Shown here one piece after another: positions 36,076 through 44,810 of a DNA stretch of 64,000 nucleotides. How positions within the stretch are numbered: position 1 is the first letter of the stretch; each line of letters starts with the position of its first letter. This DNA is from Desulfolithobacter dissulfuricans. GTDB taxonomy: Bacteria > Desulfobacterota > Desulfobulbia > Desulfobulbales > Desulfobulbaceae. Location: the NCBI RefSeq assembly GCF_025998535.1, contig NZ_AP024233.1:1711219-1775218 (forward strand), read 5' to 3'. The notes below the pieces were generated by a model that saw only the letters and a list, made by a program, of their open reading frames with translations, was not told the origin of the DNA and made no database searches. Both the position numbers and the translations under genes were made by a program.

Positions 36076-38193
36076 CTACCTCGGTGACGGAATATTTTTC
36101 GCTGGCGCCAGGGTCATCCTGGCATCTGCTGCCGTGGGCACGGTCCCGATTTCGCCGACGATCAGGGGATTGATATCCAGCTCGATAATCTGGGGAAAAT
36201 CCGTCGTCAGCTGGCTGATCCGCTGCAGGGAGCCGGCAATGGCATCGATATCCACCTCCTTGCGGCCCCGCTTGCCCTTGAGCATCTCGTAGGAACGGGT
36301 TGATTTGAGCATCTGCACCGCCTCCTCCCGGGTAATGGGTGCCAGATGGAAGGTCACGTCCTTCATTACCTCGACAAAGATACCGCCCAGGCCAAACATC
36401 AGCATGGGACCGAACTGGGGATCCCTGGTCATGCCGATGATCACCTCCAGGCCCGGATCGGCCATCTTCTCCACGTATACACCCTCGATCACCGCATCGG
36501 GCACCTGCTTGCTGATCCGCAGCATCATAAGGTCATAGGCGTCCTCCACCTCCTGGGCACTGGACAGCCCGAGGCGGACTCCACCGAGATCGGTCTTGTG
36601 GATGATGTTGGGCGAAACGATCTTCATGGCCACCGGAAAACCAATGAACCGGGCAATCTCGATGGCCTCGTTCACGCTGCCGGCCAGGCTGCCATCCATG
36701 ATGTGAAAACCGTACGCCTTGAGGATATCCTTGCTCTTCACCTCGCTGAGCTGAAGCTGGCCGGTGCGCTGACGGCGGGAGATGATCCGTTCCACCCGCC
36801 GCCGGTTGACCGGATAGCGGGTCACCTGGCGCGGCGGCCGCCGGCGCCAGACATTGTAATCGTACATGGCCTTGAGCGCCGACACTGCCCGTTCCGGCGA
36901 TTCATAATCCGGCAGCCCGGCCGCGGCCAGTTCCTGGCGACCAGGCAGCACGTCCTTGCCGCCCATGAACGACGCCAGCACCGGCTTGGAGCCATCCAGG
37001 GAGGCGGCAATGGCCCGGGCGGTCTCCACCGGCTTGGTCATCGCCTGCGGGGTCAGGAGAACCAGGATGGCATCCACGGACTCATCTTCCTGGGCTGCTT
37101 CCAGGGCGGCCACGTACCGATCCGGATCGGCATCGCCCAGTACGTCCACCGGGTTGCCCACCGAGGCACTGGCCGGCAGCCGGGCCCGCAGGGCCGTGGT
37201 GGTGTTTCGATCCAGGACCGCCACCTCAAGGCCGATCTTCTCCACGGCATCGGCGGCCATGGTCCCGGGGCCACCGGCATTGGTGATGATGAGCACCCGC
37301 TTGCCCCGGGGCAGGGGCTGCATGTCCAGCGCGGTGGCGTAGTCGAAAAGCGCATCGAAGGTATCGGCCCGGCAGACACCCGAACGCTTGAAGGCGGCCC
37401 CGTAGGCTGTTTCCGCCCCGGCCAGGACACCGGTATGGCTGGCTGCGGCCTTGCGGCCGGCGGCCGTGGTTCCGGACTTGAGCAGGATCACCGGTTTCTT
37501 GAGACAGGCCCGTTCCGCTGCCTTGACAAAATGGTCGCCGGAACTGATATCCTCCAGGTAGCCGACAATGACCGATGTGTCCTCGTCATCGGCCAGGGCC
37601 CGGAGCAGGTCCACCTCGGTGATGTCGGCCTTGTTGCCGATGGATACCAGCTTGGACAACCCGAGGTGCCGCTGGGCAGCCATGTCGAGCATGGCGGTGC
37701 ACAGGGCGCCGGACTGGGAGAAAACCGCGATGGAGCCCGGCTCGGGCATGCGGCCGGCAAAAGATGCGTTGAGATGAGTGGCGGTATTGATCAGTCCCAG
37801 GCAGTTGGGGCCAAGCATCCGGGCCCCGCCCCGGCGGACGATGTCGGCCAGTTCTTTTTCCCGCTTACGCCCTTCGTCACCTACCTCCTTGAACCCGGCG
37901 CTGATAACCACCACTCCGCCGGCCCCCTTGGCTACCGCCTCCCGGGCCGCCTCCAGAACCAGCTGACTGGGCAGGACGATCACCACCAGGTCAACGGTCT
38001 GGTCATAATCGGCCAGACGTTTGTAGACCTTCTGGCCGAGAATTTCCCCGCCGGCCGGATTGACCGGGACAATGGGACCCCCGAAGCCGGATTCCACCAG
38101 GTTCTTCAGGATATCATAGCCCACCTTGCCCGGTGTCCTGGAGGCACCGATGACCGCCACGGAACCGGGGGCAAAGAGTTTTTCAAGTGTCAT
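36076..38193 (-). CDS. ADP-forming acyl-CoA (acetate-CoA) synthetase, fused alpha-beta
   Basis: A 705-residue NDP-forming acyl-CoA synthetase that interconverts acyl-CoA and acid with ADP/ATP, common in anaerobes for energy conservation from acetyl-CoA. It has the N-terminal CoA-binding domain (FAPGSVAVIGASRTPGKVGY), the ligase domain with SIGNKADITEVDLL and the phosphohistidine in AAASHTGVLAGAETAYGAAF, then an ATP-grasp beta part (FPVAMKIVSPNIIHKTDLGG, MLMFGLGGIFVEVMKDVTFH). The start overlaps the CBS-ACT gene stop. It could instead act as a protein acetyltransferase scaffold (Pat-like), but the GNAT is on the neighbouring gene. Confidence 0.9.
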   Translation of the reverse strand: MTLEKLFAPGSVAVIGASRTPGKVGYDILKNLVESGFGGPIVPVNPAGGEILGQKVYKRLADYDQTVDLVVIVLPSQLVLEAAREAVAKGAGGVVVISAGFKEVGDEGRKREKELADIVRRGGARMLGPNCLGLINTATHLNASFAGRMPEPGSIAVFSQSGALCTAMLDMAAQRHLGLSKLVSIGNKADITEVDLLRALADDEDTSVIVGYLEDISSGDHFVKAAERACLKKPVILLKSGTTAAGRKAAASHTGVLAGAETAYGAAFKRSGVCRADTFDALFDYATALDMQPLPRGKRVLIITNAGGPGTMAADAVEKIGLEVAVLDRNTTTALRARLPASASVGNPVDVLGDADPDRYVAALEAAQEDESVDAILVLLTPQAMTKPVETARAIAASLDGSKPVLASFMGGKDVLPGRQELAAAGLPDYESPERAVSALKAMYDYNVWRRRPPRQVTRYPVNRRRVERIISRRQRTGQLQLSEVKSKDILKAYGFHIMDGSLAGSVNEAIEIARFIGFPVAMKIVSPNIIHKTDLGGVRLGLSSAQEVEDAYDLMMLRISKQVPDAVIEGVYVEKMADPGLEVIIGMTRDPQFGPMLMFGLGGIFVEVMKDVTFHLAPITREEAVQMLKSTRSYEMLKGKRGRKEVDIDAIAGSLQRISQLTTDFPQIIELDINPLIVGEIGTVPTAADARMTLAPAKNIPSPR

Positions 38194-38855
38194 GAACCCA
38201 TCCTCCTCTCGCCCGGCAGGTGCACCGTAAAACCGGCCTGTTCGATGAGCCGGTGCACTGCGGGTATATTACAGGTACTGATCCGGAAATAGAGCATGTC
38301 CGGTTCGTTCTCCCGATGGTCGGAGCGGATCACCCGGGTCACATGGATATCGTGTTCCTCGAGGGTCAGGATCAAGCGGCCCAAAGCTCCCGGCTCCCCG
38401 CTGTCGGTGGCCGCCACCAGGCAGGACCCCCTTTCCCTCAGGCCAAAGAGCGAACTGTAGGCCGAGACCAGATCGTTGAGGGAAAGGATACCAATCAGCC
38501 GCCCCTCCTGATCCAGAACCGGCAGGGCCCCCACCTTGTGACTCTGGAACAGGAGCAGGGCATCATCCAGGGTCGAACCGGTGGAGAGGGTGACGAATTC
38601 TCTGGTCATGATGGCATGAACCGGCGTTCTCTTGACCCGGTCCAGGACCAGCTGCCGCTCATCTTCGTCAAGCACCGACGACGGATAGGCCAGGCGCAGG
38701 TCCCGATCCGTGACCATACCCTGCAACCGGTTCCCGTCATCCACAACCGGCAGGTGCCGAAACCCATGCTTTAGAAGGATCTCTCTGGCTTCGGGAATGC
38801 AGACATCCGGTCCGACGGTCATCGGATCCGGGGTCATATGGTAGGTTACAAACAT
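38190..38855 (-). CDS. CBS-pair and ACT domain protein, AcuB-like
   Basis: A 221-residue protein with two CBS domains (MTPDPMTVGPDVCIPEAREI; MTREFVTLSTGSTLDDALLL ending LIGILSLNDLV) and a C-terminal ACT-like domain (ATDSGEPGALGRLILTLEE). CBS pairs usually bind adenine nucleotides, and ACT domains small ligands, so it probably senses energy or CoA state. The layout matches AcuB of acetoin operons. It lies between the deacetylase and the ADP-forming synthetase with overlapping ends on both sides, implying it regulates them. Confidence 0.85.
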   Translation of the reverse strand: MFVTYHMTPDPMTVGPDVCIPEAREILLKHGFRHLPVVDDGNRLQGMVTDRDLRLAYPSSVLDEDERQLVLDRVKRTPVHAIMTREFVTLSTGSTLDDALLLFQSHKVGALPVLDQEGRLIGILSLNDLVSAYSSLFGLRERGSCLVAATDSGEPGALGRLILTLEEHDIHVTRVIRSDHRENEPDMLYFRISTCNIPAVHRLIEQAGFTVHLPGERRMGS

Positions 38856-39874
38856 CTTTGTTTTTCTCCACTTTTCTCCCGGCCGGGATGACTATTGCCT
38901 TCCGACCCGGTTACTGCTGATAGCTGACCTGCCAGGTAGGCCTCCACACTGGCGGCCAGAGAGTCTGGATGATAGCCACCCTCGAGGATGGAAATCATCC
39001 GCCCGCGGCAAAAACGCGCTGCCCAGTCGCCCAGCCGGAAACCGATAATCCGGTACAGGTCCGTGGACCAGGCCAGGCCCGACATGTCATCGAGCCGGTG
39101 GGCGTCAAAGCCGGCGGCCACCACCAGGCACTGGGGCTGGAACCGCTCCAGGGCGTCTTGCACCGGTCCATCCAGGACCTCGATAACCCTGGCATCGCCG
39201 GCGCCCGGTGCCAGGGGGATATTGAGCACCGTCCCCCGGGCCGGGCCGGTCCCCTGCTCTTCCTGGTAGCCGGTCCCCGGATAGCTGAAACTGGGATGTT
39301 CATGGATGGATATGTAGAGGGTGTCCACGTCCTTGTCAAAGGCGGTCTGGATGCCGTTGCCGTGGTGGGCGTCAAAATCAAGCACACAGATCCGGCGTCG
39401 GCCATACTCCTTTTGCCAGTAACGCACCGCCAGGACGCAGTTGTTCAGAAAACAGAAACCAAGCGGCATCCCCGGTTCGGCATGGTGTCCCGGCGGCCGG
39501 GTACAGGAGAAGACCGGCCCGGAAAAGCCCCCTTCCACCAGGTCGACTGCCACCATACCGCTCCCGGCGGAAAGCTGGGCCACCTGGTAGGTCTCATAAC
39601 CCACCTGGTTGTCGGGATGGTCGATATAGGTGCGGCCGGCAAGAACGGCCTCTTCGAAACGGAAAAGCCAGGCTTCGGAATGAAAGGAGAGCAGGTCTTC
39701 CCGCTGCGGCATACGGGATGAATGAAAAACAAGATGGGGGGCCAGTGGTCCGTTGCAGAGCTGCTGCTCGATGGCCAGCAGTCGTTCAGGGGTTTCCGGA
39801 TGGTCGCCGCCCCCGGTATCGTGTTCGAGGAAGCGGGGATCCCTGATAAGTGCTATCTGTGGAACCGTCGTCAT
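38846..39874 (-). CDS. Histone-deacetylase-family protein, AcuC-like
   Basis: Zinc-dependent deacetylase of 342 residues from MTTVPQIALIRDP at 39874; a longer frame to 39940 is less likely. Catalytic motifs are RPPGHHAEPGMPLGFCFLNN (tandem histidines), CVLDFDAHHGNGIQ (zinc Asp/His), and AGFDAHRLDDMSGLAW (second zinc aspartate). The family includes AcuC, which removes acetyl groups from acyl-CoA synthetases, and polyamine deacetylases. Its operon with a synthetase and a GNAT supports the first role. It is the first gene of the operon. Confidence 0.85.
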   Translation of the reverse strand: MTTVPQIALIRDPRFLEHDTGGGDHPETPERLLAIEQQLCNGPLAPHLVFHSSRMPQREDLLSFHSEAWLFRFEEAVLAGRTYIDHPDNQVGYETYQVAQLSAGSGMVAVDLVEGGFSGPVFSCTRPPGHHAEPGMPLGFCFLNNCVLAVRYWQKEYGRRRICVLDFDAHHGNGIQTAFDKDVDTLYISIHEHPSFSYPGTGYQEEQGTGPARGTVLNIPLAPGAGDARVIEVLDGPVQDALERFQPQCLVVAAGFDAHRLDDMSGLAWSTDLYRIIGFRLGDWAARFCRGRMISILEGGYHPDSLAASVEAYLAGQLSAVTGSEGNSHPGREKSGEKQRCL

Positions 39875-39963
39875 GACCTGTCCTGAAGGAAAAAGTAATA
39901 TGCATGGTGTAGCGGGTTTACCGGCGCAAGTCAACGACAATCCGCAGGGGAAAGCAAATTTAG

Positions 39964-39992
39964 TTTTTATTTTAAATTCAGTGCGTTATAAT
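39964..39992 (+). promoter_or_regulatory. Candidate promoter of the UGA-containing gene
   Basis: A consensus TATAAT at 39987-39992 lies in an AT-rich stretch; the -35 region (39964-39969, TTTTTA) is weak. A start near 40000 would leave a leader of about 33 bases with GGGGAGCAGG before the ATG at 40033. Confidence 0.5.
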
Positions 39993-40032
39993 AGTAGATA
40001 CAACTGGCAATTCAGACAGGGGAGCAGGGCAC

Positions 40033-40299
40033 ATGAAAGATACGAACAGAGAAATAACCTTTTACAAATCAAGCCTCTGACCGCGCTGCATGCTGGTCAG
40101 CCGGGAGCTGAAAAAACTGGAAAAGGAAATGCCGGGGCTTACAATCAACCGGATCGATATCGTGACTCATCCTGGCCGAGCCTGGAAAGACGGGGTGCGG
40201 ATGATCCCAACCCTGCGGGCAGGCGAACAAACCCTCAGCGGCATCTTCCTCAGTCCTGAGCAGATCCGGGCCTTTGTTGCAAAGGCAAGGGAAAAATAA
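40033..40299 (+). CDS. Probable selenoprotein: thioredoxin-fold protein with a UxxC motif
   Basis: Read through one in-frame UGA (40078-40080), the frame gives 88 residues: MKDTNREITFYKSSL, then U16, then PRCMLVSRELKKLEKEMPG. The UGA falls exactly where the first cysteine of a thioredoxin-type CPRC motif belongs after a beta strand (ITFYKSS). Later VRMIPTL supplies the usual cis-proline, and the frame continues without other stops to AKAREK. GGGGAG precedes the ATG. A hairpin suited to a bacterial SECIS follows the UGA. The alternative, a chance nonsense mutation, is less likely because homology is continuous on both sides and the motif position is exact. Confidence 0.75.
40078..40111 (+). 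promoter_or_regulatory. SECIS-like hairpin after the UGA codon
   Basis: UGA at 40078-40080 is followed 16 bases later by the stem TCAGC (40097-40101), loop CGGGA, stem GCTGA (40107-40111). A small stem with a G-rich loop about 20 bases after the UGA is what bacterial SelB recognises. An alternative stem CTGACC/GGTCAG includes the UGA itself. Confidence 0.55.
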
Positions 40300-40400
40300 T
40301 TCATGTGAAAGTCCCGTCCCGCCTCTGGGAGGACGCGTAGACGCCGAACCAGATCTGCCATCCTCCATGTGTGTTCGGTAAAGGTTGTGCGGAAAGAGGT

Positions 40401-42929
40401 TCAGGCCTTTTGCTGATCTAGCACTCTGCGTACCGTTCGAAGGAGTTCATGCATGACCAGGGGTTTCTGCATGTATTCACTGATGCCCAGGGACAGAGCC
40501 TTGTCCCGGCTCATGGTTTCACTGTAACCGGTACAGAGAATAACCGGCAGGTCGGGATATTTTTCAAAAATGCGTGCTGCCAGCCGATCACCGGTCAATC
40601 CGGGCATGGTCATATCGGTTATAACCAGATCGACGCTCTGACATTTATTCAGAAAATCAAGGAGTGCTGCAGGCTGACAGAATGAGGTGACCCTGTATCC
40701 GTAACGGCTGAGCATTTCCTCACACAGTTCGACAATTTCCTTTTCATCATCCACAAAGAGAATATGTTCCTTCCCGCCTGCAATCTTCGGCACCTCTTTT
40801 ATCTCAGCATCCGACGTATCAGAGTTTACGATACGCGGCAGATAAACCTGAAATAAACTGCCCTGGTCCGGGCTGGAGTGTACCACGATCTGCCCTCCAT
40901 AACTCTGCACAATTCCGTGTACCACTGCCAGACCAAGTCCGGTGCCCTCTCCCGCCTCCTTGGTGGTAAAATAGGGTTCAAAGATATGAGCTCGGGTCTC
41001 TTCATCCATACCTTCACCGGTGTCACTGACTTCCAGCAGCAGATAGGGACCTGGCGCCGTGTCCGGAAGCCTGATTTCGCTGTCCGCGGAGATATCGACC
41101 TCGTGCAGGGCAACGCCCAGCGTTCCTCCATGTCGGCGCATGGCATGATAGGCATTGGTACAGAGATTCATGATGATCTGCTGAAGCTGGGTAGTGTCTG
41201 CCAGGATGGTTGCCTTGCTCTGGATATCCTGTTCGATGGTAATATTTGACGGAATCGAGGAGCGGAGCAGCTTCAGCGCCTCCTTGATCACCAGTTGCGC
41301 CTCGAGGGGTTTGCGTTCTTCCTTGCTTCGTCTGCTGAAGGCGAGTATCTGCTGGACAAGTTTCCTGGCCCGTTCCGCTGCCACGTGCACCTGAACCAGG
41401 TCCTGCCCGACGTCACTGTTTTCCCCGACTTTCAGCCGTGCCATCTCGATATAGCCAAAAATAACCGATAGAATGTTGTTAAAATCATGGGCGATACCGC
41501 CAGCCAGTGTGCCGATGGCTTCCAGTTTATGGGCCTGGCGCAGTTCCTCCTCCATCTTCTTGCGGGCGCTGATCTCTTTGGCCATGATAAAGAGGTATTC
41601 CTGGCCTCTGTACTGGAAATAGCTGGTGCTCACCTCTATGGGTCTCAATGAACCGTCTCTGTGACGAACTTCTGTCTCATAGGAGGAAAAAACGTTTTTC
41701 TTCAATCTCTCAACAAGCTGTGCATATTTCTCTTCCAGGGAATCATGCCCGATATCTGCGGCGCTCATCTGCAGCAACTCTTCCCGGGAATATCCGAGAT
41801 TTTGACAGGCGGCATCGTTGACATAAACGATTCTTGTCTCGCCCGCTGTCTTGCCCGGCTGATACCAGACGACGGGGATCCCACTGGAATCCAACGCATA
41901 TTTGGCCATATACAGTTCCTGCTCGGTCCTGCGCTGACGGGTCAGGTCCTGGAGTATGACCTGTAGATACGACCGTTCCCGGTCAATGGATATAACGGTC
42001 ATGCACACATCTATCAGCTTGCCATCCAGGCGACGACAGACCCATTCAACATGTTGTGTCCCCTGCTCATGGCACCTTTTCTCCAACTCGATGAGCTGTT
42101 CCCGGGATGTCTCCCCTTCAGGCTGTTTTTCCGGAGCCAGATCCACGGGCCTTGCTCCGAGCAGATCTTCCCTGCTGCAGGCAAAAATCTCTGCCGCCTT
42201 CTGGTTGCAGTCATCTATCACCCCGTTTTTCAGTAAGAAGACACCTTCCGGGGTATTATGGAACAAATACTGGTACAGTCTCTGGTTATAACGGTACTCG
42301 GTGATATCATGGCCTTCCGGCAGGAGATAACGGGTTTTCCCTCCCTGGTCTTTTACAGGGCGCATGGAAAAATCTATATACTGGGGCTCACCGTTCTCAT
42401 CATGCACGTAGGCCTCAAAGCGTACCTCCCGGCCACGGCGAGCCAGCCGTACCGCACCCCTGACCCGTTCATGCTGACTTGGGCAACGACTCCACCACGG
42501 GGCTTCCCAGAAAAGTTTCCCTCGTATCTCCCCTTCCTGGCAACCGGCCAGAACAAGAGCCGCCTCGTTCACATAAAGAACAGTGCCGTCGGAATCGAGC
42601 AGAGCTGCGGGGTGGCGGAGCTGTTGAAAAACAGCCTGAAACTTGTTTTCCAACTCCTGGTTTTCCCGGCGGTGCTGATTGATCTTGTTCCTGAGACGTT
42701 GATTGTACAGAACAAGGCCAATGATAAGGACCAGAATCAGCAAATCGAAAAACACCACGGCCAGGACTTCCGGACTGGCCCACAGCAGGCCTATGACAGA
42801 CGCATCGGATGCCAGGCTGGCGTTTGGCGTGAAAATAAGCAAGGACAGAAGCCAGGCGACAAAACGACTGGATGTGATGGAAAAACCGCACCTGCGTGAT
42901 GGTTTCCTGTTGCGGCTGTAAACTATCAT
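40401..42929 (-). CDS. Membrane hybrid histidine kinase with three PAS domains and a receiver
   Basis: An 842-residue sensor. There is a hydrophobic stretch at about residues 22-42 and a membrane helix at about 55-76 ([20 protein letters not shown]), then a short coiled coil. Three PAS domains follow, roughly 97-210, 220-335 and 345-455, then HisKA with the phospho-histidine in [13 protein letters not shown], an HATPase domain ([34 protein letters not shown]), and a receiver ([14 protein letters not shown], phospho-aspartate in [11 protein letters not shown]). No cognate output regulator adjoins it. The stimulus is unknown; no obvious haem or flavin signature was noted. Confidence 0.92.
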   Translation of the reverse strand: MIVYSRNRKPSRRCGFSITSSRFVAWLLSLLIFTPNASLASDASVIGLLWASPEVLAVVFFDLLILVLIIGLVLYNQRLRNKINQHRRENQELENKFQAVFQQLRHPAALLDSDGTVLYVNEAALVLAGCQEGEIRGKLFWEAPWWSRCPSQHERVRGAVRLARRGREVRFEAYVHDENGEPQYIDFSMRPVKDQGGKTRYLLPEGHDITEYRYNQRLYQYLFHNTPEGVFLLKNGVIDDCNQKAAEIFACSREDLLGARPVDLAPEKQPEGETSREQLIELEKRCHEQGTQHVEWVCRRLDGKLIDVCMTVISIDRERSYLQVILQDLTRQRRTEQELYMAKYALDSSGIPVVWYQPGKTAGETRIVYVNDAACQNLGYSREELLQMSAADIGHDSLEEKYAQLVERLKKNVFSSYETEVRHRDGSLRPIEVSTSYFQYRGQEYLFIMAKEISARKKMEEELRQAHKLEAIGTLAGGIAHDFNNILSVIFGYIEMARLKVGENSDVGQDLVQVHVAAERARKLVQQILAFSRRSKEERKPLEAQLVIKEALKLLRSSIPSNITIEQDIQSKATILADTTQLQQIIMNLCTNAYHAMRRHGGTLGVALHEVDISADSEIRLPDTAPGPYLLLEVSDTGEGMDEETRAHIFEPYFTTKEAGEGTGLGLAVVHGIVQSYGGQIVVHSSPDQGSLFQVYLPRIVNSDTSDAEIKEVPKIAGGKEHILFVDDEKEIVELCEEMLSRYGYRVTSFCQPAALLDFLNKCQSVDLVITDMTMPGLTGDRLAARIFEKYPDLPVILCTGYSETMSRDKALSLGISEYMQKPLVMHELLRTVRRVLDQQKA

Positions 42930-42950
42930 GGCCCCTTTTTCTTAAAAAAA

Positions 42951-43526
42951 TTACTTACCTGCCTGCATCACATTGAGAAGCCACAAGGCAATGCGGTTTT
43001 CAATCCCTTCCACACGGCCAAACATCCTGGTGCCGTGAATCCCGTCCTGCTTGAGCACAACCAGTTCGGCACCACGATTTTTTAACGCCCTGTGTATCTG
43101 AACCGCGTCACGATCCTGTTCTTCGATACTGCTCAGGATGAGAAGAGACCTGTCCGGCCAGGACTTTATATGTTGCATGGTAGGTACCCCGAGATAATTG
43201 GTCCCAGGCGTCATGAGCACCACCGCAGCCGGGATAACAGCCCCCGATGCCACGGCATGCATCGCCACACTGCAGCCCACACTGGCACCGACAAGGGCCA
43301 GACGATTGCCGCTGATATGGCGGTGTTCTCTAAGCCAGTCCACTGCCGCAGCAACATCGAGATACATGGCATTAAAAAGTTTCGGATCACGGTCCAGCAC
43401 CCGCGCCCCATCATCGCTGCCGTCTTCTGCCTGGCGGCTTTCGCCGTGGCCGCGCAAATCCATGGCCAGGGTGGTGAATCCGGCCCGGTTCAACTCGCTG
43501 ACAAGCGGCTGCTGTTTCAGTGGTAA
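42951..43526 (-). pseudogene. Alpha/beta hydrolase, 5'-truncated
   Basis: The visible part begins LVSELNRAGFTTLAMDLRGH and continues with the nucleophile elbow LALVGASVGCSVAMHA (Ser in GASVG), an acidic region in SLLILSSIEEQDRD, and the histidine in QDGIHGTRMF. The N-terminal strands and oxyanion region of the fold are missing, and the frame closes upstream at a TGA at 43527-43529 within the sequence TGATTACCACTGAAA, an end sequence also present on the element in acr3. Insertion or deletion by that element likely removed the gene's start. Confidence 0.7.
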
Positions 43527-43530
43527 TCAA
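43515..43530 (-). repeat. Solo end of the acr3-interrupting element
   Basis: On the minus strand reads TTGATTACCACTGAAA; fifteen bases (TGATTACCACTGAAA) are identical to the left end of the element at 28894-28908. Confidence 0.65.
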
Positions 43531-43545
43531 CTATGCTTATTACTG

Positions 43546-44793
43546 TCAATTACACTGGCTTTGGCGTAGACGTGCCAGTACCGTTTTTCTGGTGTTGTCC
43601 TGCTGGTTGAGCAAAATGACAAAGGGACGGCCATCCTCCAGGTATCCTGCGTAGTTGTATACGCCCTCCAGGGTTCCGGACTTCAGGAATATCCCCCTGC
43701 GGGAGTCGAGCAGGTCTTTGTATGGAGCAAAGGCGTGCAGGACCCGAAGCATAGCCCTGGCGGTAACCCGGTTGTCACGGGACAGGCCGGAACCTTCCTT
43801 CTGGATGATCGCCGCCGCGGTATCAGCTCCGAGCTCTGCCTGCAGGGCCTCGGTCACAGCACGATGTGCCTTTTCCCAGGTGGCCGGATAACCAAAACGG
43901 TTGGCGCCGCAGCTCAGGTACACTGCATTGGCAATGACATTACTGGAAAATTTGAGCATCGAAGCAATCACCCCGCCAAGATCTCTGGAATTTTGGTGTG
44001 TATAAACAAGCCTGGCATCCGGAGGTACTCGTTTTCTTGCCCAGCGGCCCGTTCCGGGGATACCAGACTGCTGCTGCAGGCCGCGGAACAGCTCGGCCGT
44101 CAGCCGGGCCATCTGCTCCCGGGGCTCGCAGCCGTTTTGACAGATATTGACCCGGTAGTGTGTCGGAACGACAGACGTCTGTGTCGAAGACAGACGGTGC
44201 TCCTGCCCGAGGGCCAGGGAGCGCATGATCGGCAGGGTCGGCGTCTGCTCCTCACCGGAACGTACCTTTCCATCCCCATCTACAATGATGTCAACGGTAT
44301 TGAAATTAACAAATACAGCACCAACCGGCGCATCATAGGGATTGGCGCTCTTGCCGAGGCCCGGTGTCTGCCTGGACAGGGCAAAGGCGGAATCATCAAT
44401 AAAGATACTATTTATCTCCCGCACATTGTGCTCGCCAAGGCGAGTCAGAATCAGGGCAACCTCCTCCGAAGTCAGCAAAGGGTCGCCATAGCCCTTTATG
44501 TAGAGATTGTTTTGGGTGTCCTGAAAAAATTCCGTCCGGAAACGGTATTCTCTGCCAAGAATGTGCAGGGCTGCCAGGGCAGTGGGGATCTTGATGACAG
44601 AGGCGGGGATAAACGGGGTGTCAGGCCGGCAGGAACTGACAATCCGTCCCCTGTGGTCTGCCACGCCATATCCGCCGTTACGGATCAGATCTGAAAAAAA
44701 ATGGCAGGCTGCAAACGCAGCCTGCCAGGATACACTAAGAGCGATAAGGGCCAGCAAAAAAACCAGGATCCGTGGTCCGGCTGACGGCCGCAA
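43546..44793 (-). CDS. dacB: D-alanyl-D-alanine carboxypeptidase, PBP4/DacB type (S13)
   Basis: A 415-residue periplasmic peptidoglycan hydrolase with a signal peptide (ILVFLLALIALSVSWQ, cut after AFA). The three penicillin-binding motifs are SVIK (PASVIKIPTALA), SSN (MLKFSSNVIANAVY) and KSGT (GIFLKSGTLEGVYNYAG), defining the S13 family. PBP4-type proteins trim and open peptide crosslinks; the protein is somewhat shorter than E. coli PBP4. The coding region contains one copy of a dispersed 16-base repeat at 44181-44196. Confidence 0.9.
   Translation of the reverse strand: MRPSAGPRILVFLLALIALSVSWQAAFAACHFFSDLIRNGGYGVADHRGRIVSSCRPDTPFIPASVIKIPTALAALHILGREYRFRTEFFQDTQNNLYIKGYGDPLLTSEEVALILTRLGEHNVREINSIFIDDSAFALSRQTPGLGKSANPYDAPVGAVFVNFNTVDIIVDGDGKVRSGEEQTPTLPIMRSLALGQEHRLSSTQTSVVPTHYRVNICQNGCEPREQMARLTAELFRGLQQQSGIPGTGRWARKRVPPDARLVYTHQNSRDLGGVIASMLKFSSNVIANAVYLSCGANRFGYPATWEKAHRAVTEALQAELGADTAAAIIQKEGSGLSRDNRVTARAMLRVLHAFAPYKDLLDSRRGIFLKSGTLEGVYNYAGYLEDGRPFVILLNQQDNTRKTVLARLRQSQCN
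44181..44196 (-). repeat. 16-base dispersed repeat CGTCTGTCTTCGACAC
   Basis: Exact copy on the minus strand, inside dacB. Other exact copies: 44822-44837, 54573-54588, 54591-54606. Confidence 0.75.
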
Positions 44794-44810
44794 CAGAACA
44801 GGTCTCCTGC

